Assembly (NCBI GenBank): GCA_014237955.1
Contig: JABABY010000089.1
Coordinates: 1 to 7,952, forward strand
Direction of reading: 5' to 3'
Length of the DNA stretch: 7,952 nt
Source of the DNA: Planctomycetota bacterium
GTDB lineage: Bacteria > Planctomycetota > Planctomycetia > Pirellulales > UBA7805
Each line of letters opens with the position of its first letter. Within the stretch, counting starts at the first letter, position 1. A model generated the notes under the pieces. The model did no database searches, was not told the origin of the DNA, and was given only the letters and a program-made list of their open reading frames with translations. The position numbers and the translations under genes are program-made. Below, piece after piece: positions 1-7,093 of the stretch.

Positions 1-778
1 GGAATCATTGCGGTCCGGGGACCGGGGAACCTGCTCCATGCAGTAAAACGGTTCGCTTGATGTTTTTCCAGAGTCTGGTAAATTAACTAGAGAAATTACA
101 ATTTGTCCTCGGCGACCTGGATGTTTGTGGCCGAGCAATTCATTCGAGAAGATTTTAAGCGTAACCTTGTTAGGAAGAACGAGTTAGCTGCGACGAGGAG
201 GTCGAACTGCGGGTCCGGTCATGCATTTTCTACTATTTCTAATATCTGCGATTTTCAGTCTGCGGTATGCGGCGTATGTCGATCTGCCGCATTGCATTCT
301 GATTGGCAATCGTGGTGAAAGTGCGTTAGTGAGAAAGGCCTTTGCCCATGCCACCTTTGTCCGTACCGCCTTTGACCGTACCGCCTTTGACCGTACTAAT
401 CGTCGACCGGTCGGTTTTTGGAAAGCCTGCCTTTCCTTAGGATGTAGCAAATTCGTACTGAATTATGTCCCCGCTCCCCACTCACCGAGACGGGTTGCGG
501 CCCGCCATGTTTGCAGTGGATCCTCATCAATGCCATCGGTTGGCTGTCGTTCTTGGTGAACTTTAGGCTGTGGGTAGTGGGACAATTGCAATTACGCTTA
601 TCTCTCTCGGGTAGATGGTTTGCTCACTGCCCCTTCCATCCTATCCGGCAAGAGTTGTGTTTGCTGGGTGTCTAGGTCGTCTAGGTTAAAAAAACTGTGA
701 CGACAATCGGCCCATGGTTGCAAACCAACCTTTCGGTGTCGGTTTCTCGCCGGTGAAAATAGAGGGAGATCGAACACA
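1..778. other. Long gene-poor leader upstream of rny
   Basis: No convincing gene is seen. The longest open frames (221-559 on +, 184-450 on -) overlap each other, have no well-spaced ribosome binding site, and give Cys/Arg/Ser-rich proteins without a recognisable domain. Visible structure includes a small GC hairpin at 11-24 (arms CGGTC and GACCG, loop CGGG) without a T-tract, a 15-bp tandem repeat at 346-397, a 10-bp perfect palindrome CGACCGGTCG at about 404-413, and a direct repeat GTCTAGGT at 670-677 and 679-686. A possible sigma70-like promoter is TTGATG (57-62), 16 nt, TAAATT (79-84), with four of six matches in each box; this is weak. The stretch may hold the rny promoter and a long 5' untranslated region, or an RNA gene that I cannot recognise by eye. 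Confidence 0.55.
346..397. repeat. 15-bp tandem repeat, about 3.5 copies
   Basis: Two exact units CCGTACCGCCTTTGA lie at 361-375 and 376-390. A diverged unit with four mismatches precedes them at 346-360, and a seven-base partial unit (CCGTACT, six of seven bases matching) follows at 391-397. Because the unit is a multiple of three, the repeat keeps the frame open on both strands (Thr-Ala-Phe-Asp-Arg on +, Val-Arg-Ser-Lys-Ala on -), which partly explains the overlapping ORFs here. It also places two TTGACC boxes at 372 and 387 that resemble -35 elements, but no good -10 follows either one. Confidence 0.85.
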
Positions 779-2344
779 ATGAATTTAATTGAAATTCATC
801 CCTGGCTGCTCGTTGCGATGTTGCTCCTTGTGGCCGTGTCGACGATGGTGGTTTTCAAAGTGATAAACCGGATGCGCCGCAAGGATGCCGAATCTATTGC
901 CAGGGAAATTCGTGCAAAAGCCGAATCCGAGATTGATACTCGTCGTAAGGAAGCAGAATTGGAATTGAAGGAAGTCGCAATTCAGCAAAAGGCAACAATG
1001 GAAACAGAACTCTCGACGAGTAGAGAGACAATCCATCAGCGAGAACGAGAACTGGATAAACAAGGTGACCTTCTGGAAACCCGCACAGAGGAATTGCAGA
1101 AGCAGGAACGTCTGGTTGAGAACAATCAGCGAAAGATTTCCGAGCGGATCTCAGACATCAAGCGGCGCGACGAGGAACTCGATCGCCTGTTGGACATGCA
1201 GAGGCAGACATTGCACCAGTTGAGTGGGCTATCGGTGGACGAAGCTACGGATCGGCTACTTAAAATGCTTGATCAAGAACTCGTTGAGCAAACAGGGTCG
1301 GTCATATTAAAGCACGAAAAGCAGATTGCTGAAGTGGTCGAACAGAAAGCTCGCGACATGCTGTTGACCACGATTCAGCGCTATGGTGCTGCACACACGG
1401 CCGAAACGACAACCAGTACGGTCGACATTCCAAACGATGAAATGAAGGGACGGATTATCGGGCGCGAGGGTCGTAACATCCGTGCTATTGAAAAAGCAAC
1501 CGGTGCAGATGTAATTATTGATGATACACCGGGTGTCGTTATTGTGAGTGCATTTGATCCGGTAAGACGTGAGATTGCCAGGACGGCCCTCAACAGCCTT
1601 ATAGCGGATGGCCGGATTCACCCCAGTCGTATTGAAGAGATTGTCCAGCAGACTACCCAAGAGATGGATAAACATATCCAAAGGGAAGGTGAGGAAGCAG
1701 CGGATGAGGTGGATGTCCATGGCCTACATGAACGAGTCATTCATTTGTTGGGCCGATTAAAATTTCGTACCAGTTACAGTCAAAATGTTCTACGACACTC
1801 CATTGAAGTTGCTTTTCTCTCTGGCGTACTGGCCGAAGAGATGGGCCTCGACGGTCCGCTGGCAACCCGTTGCGGACTCCTTCACGATATTGGTAAAGCG
1901 GCAGATCACGATACCGAGGGTGGACATCCCAAAGTTGGGGCAGATTTGCTGAAGCGATATGGCGAGGGGCCAGAGGTTGTGCATGCGGCACTTGGGCATC
2001 ACGATGACCTCAGTTTAGAATACCCTTATACAATCATATGCGCTACTGCAGATGCTTGTAGTGCGTCTCGGCCGGGGGCGCGACGTGAAACCTTGGACCG
2101 TTATGTCAAACGGATGGAGGAACTCGAATCGATTGCGACACAATTTAATAGTGTGCAACAGGCATACGCTGTTCAAGCCGGACGTGAGGTTCGCGTGATG
2201 GTTTCCGCCGCCCAGACCAGTGATGAATCGGCGGCAAAAATTTGCCGCGACATTGCAAGTGAATTTGAAAAACAACTGACATATCCGGGCGAGATTAAAG
2301 TCACCGTGTTGCGGGAAACACGCATCACGGAAGTGGCCCATTGA
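779..2344 (+). CDS. rny: Ribonuclease Y
   Basis: Membrane-anchored endoribonuclease that initiates mRNA decay, cutting single-stranded RNA through a metal-dependent HD domain. The 521-residue product matches the family (Bacillus RNase Y is 520). An N-terminal membrane helix spans about residues 9-28, followed by Arg/Lys. A long charged coiled coil covers about 35-150. A KH RNA-binding domain lies at about 211-275, with its GxxG loop in GRIIGREG at 224-231. The HD domain at about 335-430 carries His340 and the HD pair His369-Asp370 in LLHDIGKA, one residue off the catalytic pair reported in Bacillus. The family-typical C-terminal domain ends in VLRETRITEVAH. The ATG at 779 follows AGGGAG at 763-768 with a 10-nt spacer, and the protein begins directly before the membrane helix. 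The YmdB-type gene starts 56 nt downstream, the conserved rny-ymdB order found in many bacteria, so an operon is likely. All key residues are present. Confidence 0.97.
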   Translation: MNLIEIHPWLLVAMLLLVAVSTMVVFKVINRMRRKDAESIAREIRAKAESEIDTRRKEAELELKEVAIQQKATMETELSTSRETIHQRERELDKQGDLLETRTEELQKQERLVENNQRKISERISDIKRRDEELDRLLDMQRQTLHQLSGLSVDEATDRLLKMLDQELVEQTGSVILKHEKQIAEVVEQKARDMLLTTIQRYGAAHTAETTTSTVDIPNDEMKGRIIGREGRNIRAIEKATGADVIIDDTPGVVIVSAFDPVRREIARTALNSLIADGRIHPSRIEEIVQQTTQEMDKHIQREGEEAADEVDVHGLHERVIHLLGRLKFRTSYSQNVLRHSIEVAFLSGVLAEEMGLDGPLATRCGLLHDIGKAADHDTEGGHPKVGADLLKRYGEGPEVVHAALGHHDDLSLEYPYTIICATADACSASRPGARRETLDRYVKRMEELESIATQFNSVQQAYAVQAGREVRVMVSAAQTSDESAAKICRDIASEFEKQLTYPGEIKVTVLRETRITEVAH

Positions 2345-2385
2345 TTTGAAAAAGTGTGGAATACATTCTGTGTGTCAGCATGGAT

Positions 2386-2391
2386 AGGGAG
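2386..2391 (+). promoter_or_regulatory. Ribosome binding site deciding a TTG start
   Basis: AGGGAG lies 9 nt before the TTG at 2401. It is the same hexamer that precedes rny. With the family-typical N-terminus (MRLLLIGDIVGKPGR) beginning exactly at this codon, it fixes the start as TTG; no in-frame ATG lies nearby. Confidence 0.75.
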
Positions 2392-2400
2392 TAGATTGCT

Positions 2401-3219
2401 TTGCGTTTATTGTTGATTGGTGACATTGTTGGAAAACCTGGTCGAAAAATCGTCTGCCAAGCCGTCCGCGGTCTTGTTGCACGCGAGCAAATTGATCTGG
2501 TTGTTGCCAATGCAGAAAATGTAGCGGGTGGATCTGGATTGACGCCATCCAATTATGATGAACTTGTGGCTGCCGGTGTGCAGGCAATCACGCTCGGAGA
2601 CCACATTTACCGACGACAGGCAATCATCCGGATTCTTGAAACACGTTCCAATATTGTCAAACCTGCAAACTATCCCGCAGAGGCTCCCGGTAAAAATGTC
2701 GCAGTGGTCAAAACGGCAGCGGACATTCCCGTGGCCGTCATCAGCCTGATCGGCCGGGTCTTTATGAAGCCGGCCGACTGTCCCTTTACAGCAATCGATC
2801 AGATTTTGAAAAGTTTGGATGAGAAAATAAAAGTCATTCTTGTGGATATGCATGCTGAAGCGACTAGTGACAAACAGTTGATGGGCCGTTTTCTCGATGG
2901 CCGCGTTTCAGCGGTTCTTGGAACACACACCCATGTTCCTACAGCAGATGAGACCATTCTTCCTGGCGGGACCGCTTTTCAGTGCGATGTGGGAATGACA
3001 GGACCTTACGACAGCATTCTTGGTCGCCGCTTTGACCGTGTGCTGAAAACCACCCGGACCTTTTCGCCGACCCCTTTTGACGTTGCTACCGGTGATGTGC
3101 GACTCTCCGGTACACTCGTTGATGTTGATCCTGCCACTGGGCGAGCAACGGCGATCCGACGATTATGCCTGCTTGAGGAGGAGGCAGTGGACCTAGCAAA
3201 TGCCAGCATCCCTTCTTGA
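2401..3219 (+). CDS. ymdB: YmdB-family metallophosphoesterase (TIGR00282)
   Basis: Calcineurin-like dinuclear metallophosphoesterase of the YmdB/TIGR00282 family. Bacillus YmdB hydrolyses 2',3'-cyclic nucleotides and cAMP in vitro and is required for normal biofilm gene expression; the substrate here is not known. The 272 residues match the family (264 in Bacillus). Metal and active-site residues visible in family order are Asp8 (GDIVGKPGR), Glu39-Asn40 (ANAENVAGG), His68, His151 (VDMHAEATSDKQ), and His176 and His178 (GTHTHVPTAD). The conserved C-terminal CDVGMTGPYDSILG is intact. The odd point is position 67: the usual Gly-Asn-His is Gly-Asp-His (LGDHIY), so a metal-binding Asn is replaced by Asp, which could still bind metal. 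There is no signal peptide, so it should be cytoplasmic. The start is TTG, chosen by the ribosome binding site and the family N-terminus. It lies 56 nt after rny, probably in the same transcript, linking it to RNA turnover. Confidence 0.93.
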   Translation: MRLLLIGDIVGKPGRKIVCQAVRGLVAREQIDLVVANAENVAGGSGLTPSNYDELVAAGVQAITLGDHIYRRQAIIRILETRSNIVKPANYPAEAPGKNVAVVKTAADIPVAVISLIGRVFMKPADCPFTAIDQILKSLDEKIKVILVDMHAEATSDKQLMGRFLDGRVSAVLGTHTHVPTADETILPGGTAFQCDVGMTGPYDSILGRRFDRVLKTTRTFSPTPFDVATGDVRLSGTLVDVDPATGRATAIRRLCLLEEEAVDLANASIPS

Positions 3220-3550
3220 TAAAGGTCGATTTCTAGTTAAGGCGCCATGAGTGAGCTATTGCCACCGCACGGCTTCTCCGGCGAAAGGCTCAGATTGCAT
3301 CGAAGACTGGGTGGTCTGTCTTGCCAAAATGCTGGCGGTGGTTGCAGTGCCAGTAGGGTTCGGTTCTTGCTTTGGTTCTTCCTTTTCCCGTTGTTTTAGC
3401 TGCTCTTGACCGGCGAGAACCCAATTTGCTACTAACCTTCTTCCCAAAGAGGGCCCTTTAAATATTCGTAAACAGTCCGTCCATACGGTTTTGCGCAAAA
3501 AATCCGTAGTGGCTGACCTACCCGCACCACTTTCAAAAAGAATCAGCGTC
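3220..3550. other. Spacer between the rny-ymdB pair and the EPS locus
   Basis: No recognisable gene, no clear Rho-independent terminator and no convincing promoter. A 50-codon + ORF at 3247-3399 begins MSELLPPHGF and ends in a hydrophobic tail (VRFLLWFFLFPLF); AAGG lies only 4 nt before its ATG. A 100-codon open frame on the - strand covers 3256-3558, with a Lys/Glu/Pro/Gln-rich middle (KEEPKQEPNP); its start has no ribosome binding site at a usable distance. GGTTCTT is repeated at 3362-3368 and 3374-3380. The GC-rich palindrome AGGGCCCT at 3450-3457 is followed by an AT-rich stretch (TTAAATATT) that could belong to a promoter of the export operon, but no -35/-10 pair fits. The upstream boundary of the next gene is uncertain, so part of this stretch may be coding. 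Confidence 0.5.
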
Positions 3551-4678
3551 TTGGTCATCGTGTATTCAAAAACTGATAGACCGAAACTCCCAGCGGGTGC
3601 TTGCCTCGCCTGGAATATATTCTTAGCGGGATTGTGCGTACTTGTGTCCTTTGGGTGTTACAAACCGATCGTGACGCCAAAGCATATTCCACCGAACCTG
3701 ATTGCTCCTCGAGTTGTCAATCCAGGAACGCTTGATCTCTCTCGGTTATCCGGGTTCACATCTAGCGCGGTATCGATTGAACCGGGAGATGTGATTGAAG
3801 TGACAGTTATTGGTGGAGTTGCAGACAAGCAACCTTTAACGGTCCCTGTGCGAATTGGCGATGACGGAGTTGCGCTAGTGCCACTGTTAGGCCAAATCGC
3901 TATTGCAGGTATGGAACTCGAGCAGGCCGAACTGGTCATTCGTCAGGCAGCCATTTCGCGAGGTGTCTACCGAAATCCTCATGTGACGGTGGTGATGGAG
4001 AAGAAGCGCGTCAGCAAAATCACCGTGATTGGCGCCGTTAAGGAGCCCGGTTTGTATGAATTGCCCCGCAGTTCATCGAACTTGCTCTCCGCTTTTGTCG
4101 CAGCAGGCGGTCTCAATGATGATGCAAGTATGAATATTGAAGTCCGCAGTCCGGCACAACGTCCGATGAGCTCTGTGGGTGGAAGAGAAAATCGAATGGC
4201 GAGCTACTCGGTCGATCCTGCAGCATCATCGCCTGCAGTTTCGCGGAGTGTCCGCATTAATCTGATTTCGGCCAGTCAGGCAGGGCGAGGCATCAATCTG
4301 CGAGATGGTGATGTCGTGATGGTCCATGAAAGAGATCAGAATCCGATTCAGGTTTTAGGCCTGGTCCGGAAACCGGGCGAATATACATTACCAACGGATC
4401 GAGAGTTGCGAGTCCTTGACGCGATTGCATTGTCGGGTGGTGTTCGTTCTCCGGTGGCGAATAAGATTTATGTGATTCGCCGCGTACCCAATGAACCGGA
4501 GGCTCAAGTTATTAAAATCAGCCTCCGTGCAGCAAAACGTAAGTATATGGAAAATATCCGACTTGCATCGGGCGATGTCGTAAGCGTTGAACAGACTCCG
4601 GCAACGGTGGTGTTTGAAGCCATGAACCGGTTCGTCAATTTTGGTATTGGGGCAACTACGCGGATTCCCCTGTTTTAA
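3491..4678 (+). CDS. Wza-like polysaccharide export protein (Poly_export plus two SLBB domains)
   Basis: Periplasmic/outer-membrane export component that passes exopolysaccharide out of the cell, working with the tyrosine kinase encoded next. A hydrophobic signal-like segment lies at about residues 39-55 and ends in VSFGC, making Cys56 a possible lipid attachment site, though the -3 residue is Ser and not the usual Leu. A Poly_export domain follows at about 94-170 (IEPGDVIEVTV, then VRIGDDGVALVPLLGQI). The first SLBB domain starts near 176 (ITVIGAVKEPGLYELP) and the second near 285 (IQVLGLVRKPGEYTLP). A Ser/Arg-rich linker at about 222-255 separates them. The C-terminus (FVNFGIGATTRIPLF) could be the membrane-crossing part. 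The open frame begins at TTG 3491 without a ribosome binding site; TTG 3551 or GTG 3560 give a more normal signal peptide (basic n-region YSKTDRPK) and are more likely, with only a weak AAAGAA upstream. The gene ends 23 nt before the kinase start, consistent with one operon. Confidence 0.9.
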   Translation: MRKKSVVADLPAPLSKRISVLVIVYSKTDRPKLPAGACLAWNIFLAGLCVLVSFGCYKPIVTPKHIPPNLIAPRVVNPGTLDLSRLSGFTSSAVSIEPGDVIEVTVIGGVADKQPLTVPVRIGDDGVALVPLLGQIAIAGMELEQAELVIRQAAISRGVYRNPHVTVVMEKKRVSKITVIGAVKEPGLYELPRSSSNLLSAFVAAGGLNDDASMNIEVRSPAQRPMSSVGGRENRMASYSVDPAASSPAVSRSVRINLISASQAGRGINLRDGDVVMVHERDQNPIQVLGLVRKPGEYTLPTDRELRVLDAIALSGGVRSPVANKIYVIRRVPNEPEAQVIKISLRAAKRKYMENIRLASGDVVSVEQTPATVVFEAMNRFVNFGIGATTRIPLF

Positions 4679-4685
4679 ATCGTTT

Positions 4686-4690
4686 GGAGG
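4686..4690 (+). promoter_or_regulatory. Ribosome binding site deciding the kinase start
   Basis: GGAGG lies 11 nt before ATG 4702. The open frame extends upstream to a TTG at 4684 that overlaps this motif, so that longer start is unlikely and 4702 is preferred. Confidence 0.8.
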
Positions 4691-4701
4691 ATTGGCGGTC
4701 G

Positions 4702-7032
4702 ATGTCTGCTGAATACATCAACGAAGCCTACGGTGCGCCGGTCACAAACGCGGCGGGATCCGTGCATCAGATACTCCGTTTCTTGCGGGTCATCTGGTAT
4801 CGCAAGAGCACTATTGTTGCGACTGCGATCGTTGTTAGCATCATCGGGATATGGTATGCGTTGACAGCAACAAAGTACTACAAAGCAAGTGCAGCTATCC
4901 TGATTGTTCGATCAGGTCTTGACGAAGCCGAAAATTCTCTCGGCGTAAATATGGCTGGTCAACGCCTTATGCCAACCCATCAGCAACTCATTGTTAGTCA
5001 ACCTGTTTTGTCGGGAGCAATTGCTTATCTTCCGGAGGCCTGTCTGTCCGAGTTTGCAGGTGTTCCTCTCGATTCCTGGTATCACGTCTTGGCGCGTAAA
5101 GTGAGTACGAATGTTGTACGGGATACCACCGTTTTAAACCTAGAATATTTTTCGAAAGATCCGCAAATTGCTGTTGCCGTCGTTCAGGCGATTATTCAAT
5201 CCTATTTGGATTTTGTAGATAGTACCCACAAGGGAGCCACAGAAAAAATCCTGAAAGTGATGACTCTGGAAAAAGATCAGATTGCCGGAGAATTAGCTGA
5301 AAAGGAAGCTGCATTACTATCGGCACGACTATCAGTTGGCGATTTCACTATCGAAAAAGGCAGCAATATTGTTCACCCTCTGATTCAAACCGTTGTTAGC
5401 TTGAACGAAGCATTGGTTGACTCACAGAAAGAACGATTGACGCACGAGTCCATGCTTATGGCAATCCAGCGTGCAATCAGTCGTGGTGAAGACCTCAAAC
5501 AGTATGCAATGGCTGTTGAAGAGTCGATCGGTCGTGAACTTTTGATGACGGGCCTTGGATTCAACCGGGATGAAGCTCGTCTTCGGATCGAGTTAGAGCG
5601 GGGACTCCTAAAAGACAAAGCAGAATTACAGTCATTGGCTAACGACTTTGGTCCCGCACATCCACGTGTTATGGAGTTGCAGAATCGCATTCTGGCCACC
5701 CGAGAATACCTTAAGGAATATAAAGAAACGGTTCGAAGTTCACTTGATGAATTGGAGGCAACCCAACTCGGCCCAATGCTCGTCCAGATGGTGCAGCAAG
5801 AGTTGAATAAATCGATGCAGAAAGAAGCGGCATTACGCAATTCACTCGATGATGCCCGGGAACAGGCATTATTGCATGAGCGGGATACAGCACATCACAA
5901 TATGCTCATCCAGAATGTGGAGAGGTTGCGGAAACTTCATGAGGCTCTCGTTGAGAAAATTGCCGGTGTTGATTTGCGGCAAGGAAGTGGTGAAATTCGA
6001 GCGACGATTGTCAAGGAAGCAACGGCATCTGACAAAATCGTGTCACCAAGGTATTCACGAGTGGCCTTTATGTGTATTCTCGCAACCTTGGGTATCGGGT
6101 GCGGTATTGTTTATGTTCAAGACATCATTGACGATCGTTTCCGTTCGCCGGACGAGCTAAGCAAGCGTCTCGGGCGACAACTCCTAGCAATGGTAAGAGA
6201 GTTGCCTCCTGTGTCTGACAACGGCCTCGATCTGTTGCAGTCTATTGCCTCTCCAGACTCAGTAGAAGCCGAATCATTCCGGACGCTGAGGACTTCTTTG
6301 GCTCTCTCAGAGAATGAATCAAGTCGTGTCTGTTTCACCAGTGCAGAGCCGGGAGATGGAAAGACAACGGTGATTTCGAATCTGGCTGCGGTCTACGCAC
6401 AGTCCGAAAAGAAGACGTTGCTGATTGATGCCGACCTGCGACGTCCCGGCTTAACAAAATTATTGGACCTGAAGGGGCAATCGGGGCTTTCAGATGTTTT
6501 GTATTCCGAGAAAAACCTCATAGAGTTGGTCAATGAGTGTGTCTTGCCGAGCAGCATGCCTCAGCTCGATATATTACCTGCTGGGCCGCGACGACAGCAT
6601 CCATCCGAGTTGCTCTCAAGTGATAGGATGGAAGATCTGCTGGCTTGGGCAGAAACGCAGTACGAACAGATCCTCATCGATTGTCCTCCTGTCTTGGTGG
6701 CAAGCGATGCCCTGATCATCGGGCGCATTGTCGATGGTACTGTGCTTGTTGTACGCCCAGAAAAAAACCGTCGGCGCTTGGTTCACCGGGCAGTGGAAAG
6801 CCTCATGGGCATGGGCATCCATTTATTTGGAATTGTTGCCAATTGTGTCAATTCGGAAAATGGAAAAGGGTACAACTTTGGTGACGAGCATGGGTACGGT
6901 TACGGTTACGGCTACAGTTTGAGCGATGAGGAAAATGGTGAGGATGCCTCTCGAGCGATCGATTTTTCCGACGTCGATTCAGTAGTTGGTGCTAAAACAA
7001 CCGATCTGCAAAACCCTCGACGTGCAGCTTAG
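4702..7032 (+). CDS. Wzc-like polysaccharide co-polymerase and tyrosine autokinase
   Basis: Inner-membrane bacterial tyrosine (BY) kinase that controls chain length and export of exopolysaccharide with the Wza-like protein. From ATG 4702 it has 776 residues. The Wzz domain starts near residue 22, with a first membrane helix at about 38-56. A large periplasmic coiled-coil region at about 190-450 contains the FGPAHPRV motif (316-323) typical of GNVR-type proteins. The second membrane helix is at about 454-474. The cytoplasmic kinase follows ESFRTLRTSL (524-533): Walker A in EPGDGKTT with Lys554, Walker A' LLIDADLRRP (573-582) with Asp576 and Asp578, and Walker B ILIDCPP (657-663) with Asp660. 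All catalytic motifs are intact, and kinase and membrane parts are fused as in proteobacterial Wzc, unlike the split Firmicutes form. A tyrosine cluster (Tyr724, 732, 734, 736, 738), a likely autophosphorylation site, is followed by about 38 acidic and polar residues, so it is not at the extreme end. No partner phosphatase gene is seen in the window. Confidence 0.96.
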   Translation: MSAEYINEAYGAPVTNAAGSVHQILRFLRVIWYRKSTIVATAIVVSIIGIWYALTATKYYKASAAILIVRSGLDEAENSLGVNMAGQRLMPTHQQLIVSQPVLSGAIAYLPEACLSEFAGVPLDSWYHVLARKVSTNVVRDTTVLNLEYFSKDPQIAVAVVQAIIQSYLDFVDSTHKGATEKILKVMTLEKDQIAGELAEKEAALLSARLSVGDFTIEKGSNIVHPLIQTVVSLNEALVDSQKERLTHESMLMAIQRAISRGEDLKQYAMAVEESIGRELLMTGLGFNRDEARLRIELERGLLKDKAELQSLANDFGPAHPRVMELQNRILATREYLKEYKETVRSSLDELEATQLGPMLVQMVQQELNKSMQKEAALRNSLDDAREQALLHERDTAHHNMLIQNVERLRKLHEALVEKIAGVDLRQGSGEIRATIVKEATASDKIVSPRYSRVAFMCILATLGIGCGIVYVQDIIDDRFRSPDELSKRLGRQLLAMVRELPPVSDNGLDLLQSIASPDSVEAESFRTLRTSLALSENESSRVCFTSAEPGDGKTTVISNLAAVYAQSEKKTLLIDADLRRPGLTKLLDLKGQSGLSDVLYSEKNLIELVNECVLPSSMPQLDILPAGPRRQHPSELLSSDRMEDLLAWAETQYEQILIDCPPVLVASDALIIGRIVDGTVLVVRPEKNRRRLVHRAVESLMGMGIHLFGIVANCVNSENGKGYNFGDEHGYGYGYGYSLSDEENGEDASRAIDFSDVDSVVGAKTTDLQNPRRAA
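6892..6915 (+). repeat. In-frame hexanucleotide repeat encoding the Gly-Tyr cluster
   Basis: Four 6-bp units, GGGTAC, GGTTAC, GGTTAC and GGCTAC, encode Gly-Tyr four times at residues 731-738 of the kinase. Two units are identical and the outer two differ by one base each. Gain or loss of a unit would add or remove one tyrosine without shifting the frame. Confidence 0.85.
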
Positions 7033-7093
7033 TTAGGGAACGCTTCAACAAAAAGTCGATAGTCGAATAAAATTCTAAGGTCCAGCAAATAAA
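7033..7093. other. Short intergenic gap between kinase and polymerase genes
   Basis: The 61 nt show no terminator hairpin, which suggests readthrough from the kinase gene. TAAGG at 7076-7080 is the only ribosome-binding-like motif; it lies 13 nt before the GTG at 7094, a rather long spacer. Confidence 0.5.

Noticed and set aside
11..24. GC hairpin as a terminator or the 3' end of a 6S RNA
   Set aside because: No T-tract follows, and the visible bases are too few and too generic to assign to 6S or another RNA family by eye.
372..400. Promoter TTGACC, 17 nt, ACTAAT
   Set aside because: The -10 box lacks the key first T and second A, and the -35-like box is a by-product of the tandem repeat.
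184..450. 88-codon - strand ORF across the tandem repeat
   Set aside because: It overlaps the + ORF, owes its basic repeat to the 15-bp unit, and has no family resemblance or ribosome binding site.
221..559. 112-codon + ORF with a hydrophobic start (MHFLLFLISAIF)
   Set aside because: The GAGGAG upstream is about 20 nt away, the composition is Cys/Arg/Ser-rich, part is only the tandem repeat, and no domain is recognisable. It could be a decayed gene but I cannot support it.
1307..1720. - strand ORF inside rny
   Set aside because: It is antisense to the KH and linker coding region of a well-supported gene; composition is that of a shadow frame.
5385..5840. 151-codon - strand ORF inside the kinase gene
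   Set aside because: It is antisense to the coiled-coil region, Ser/Arg/Asn-rich, and has no domain; typical shadow.
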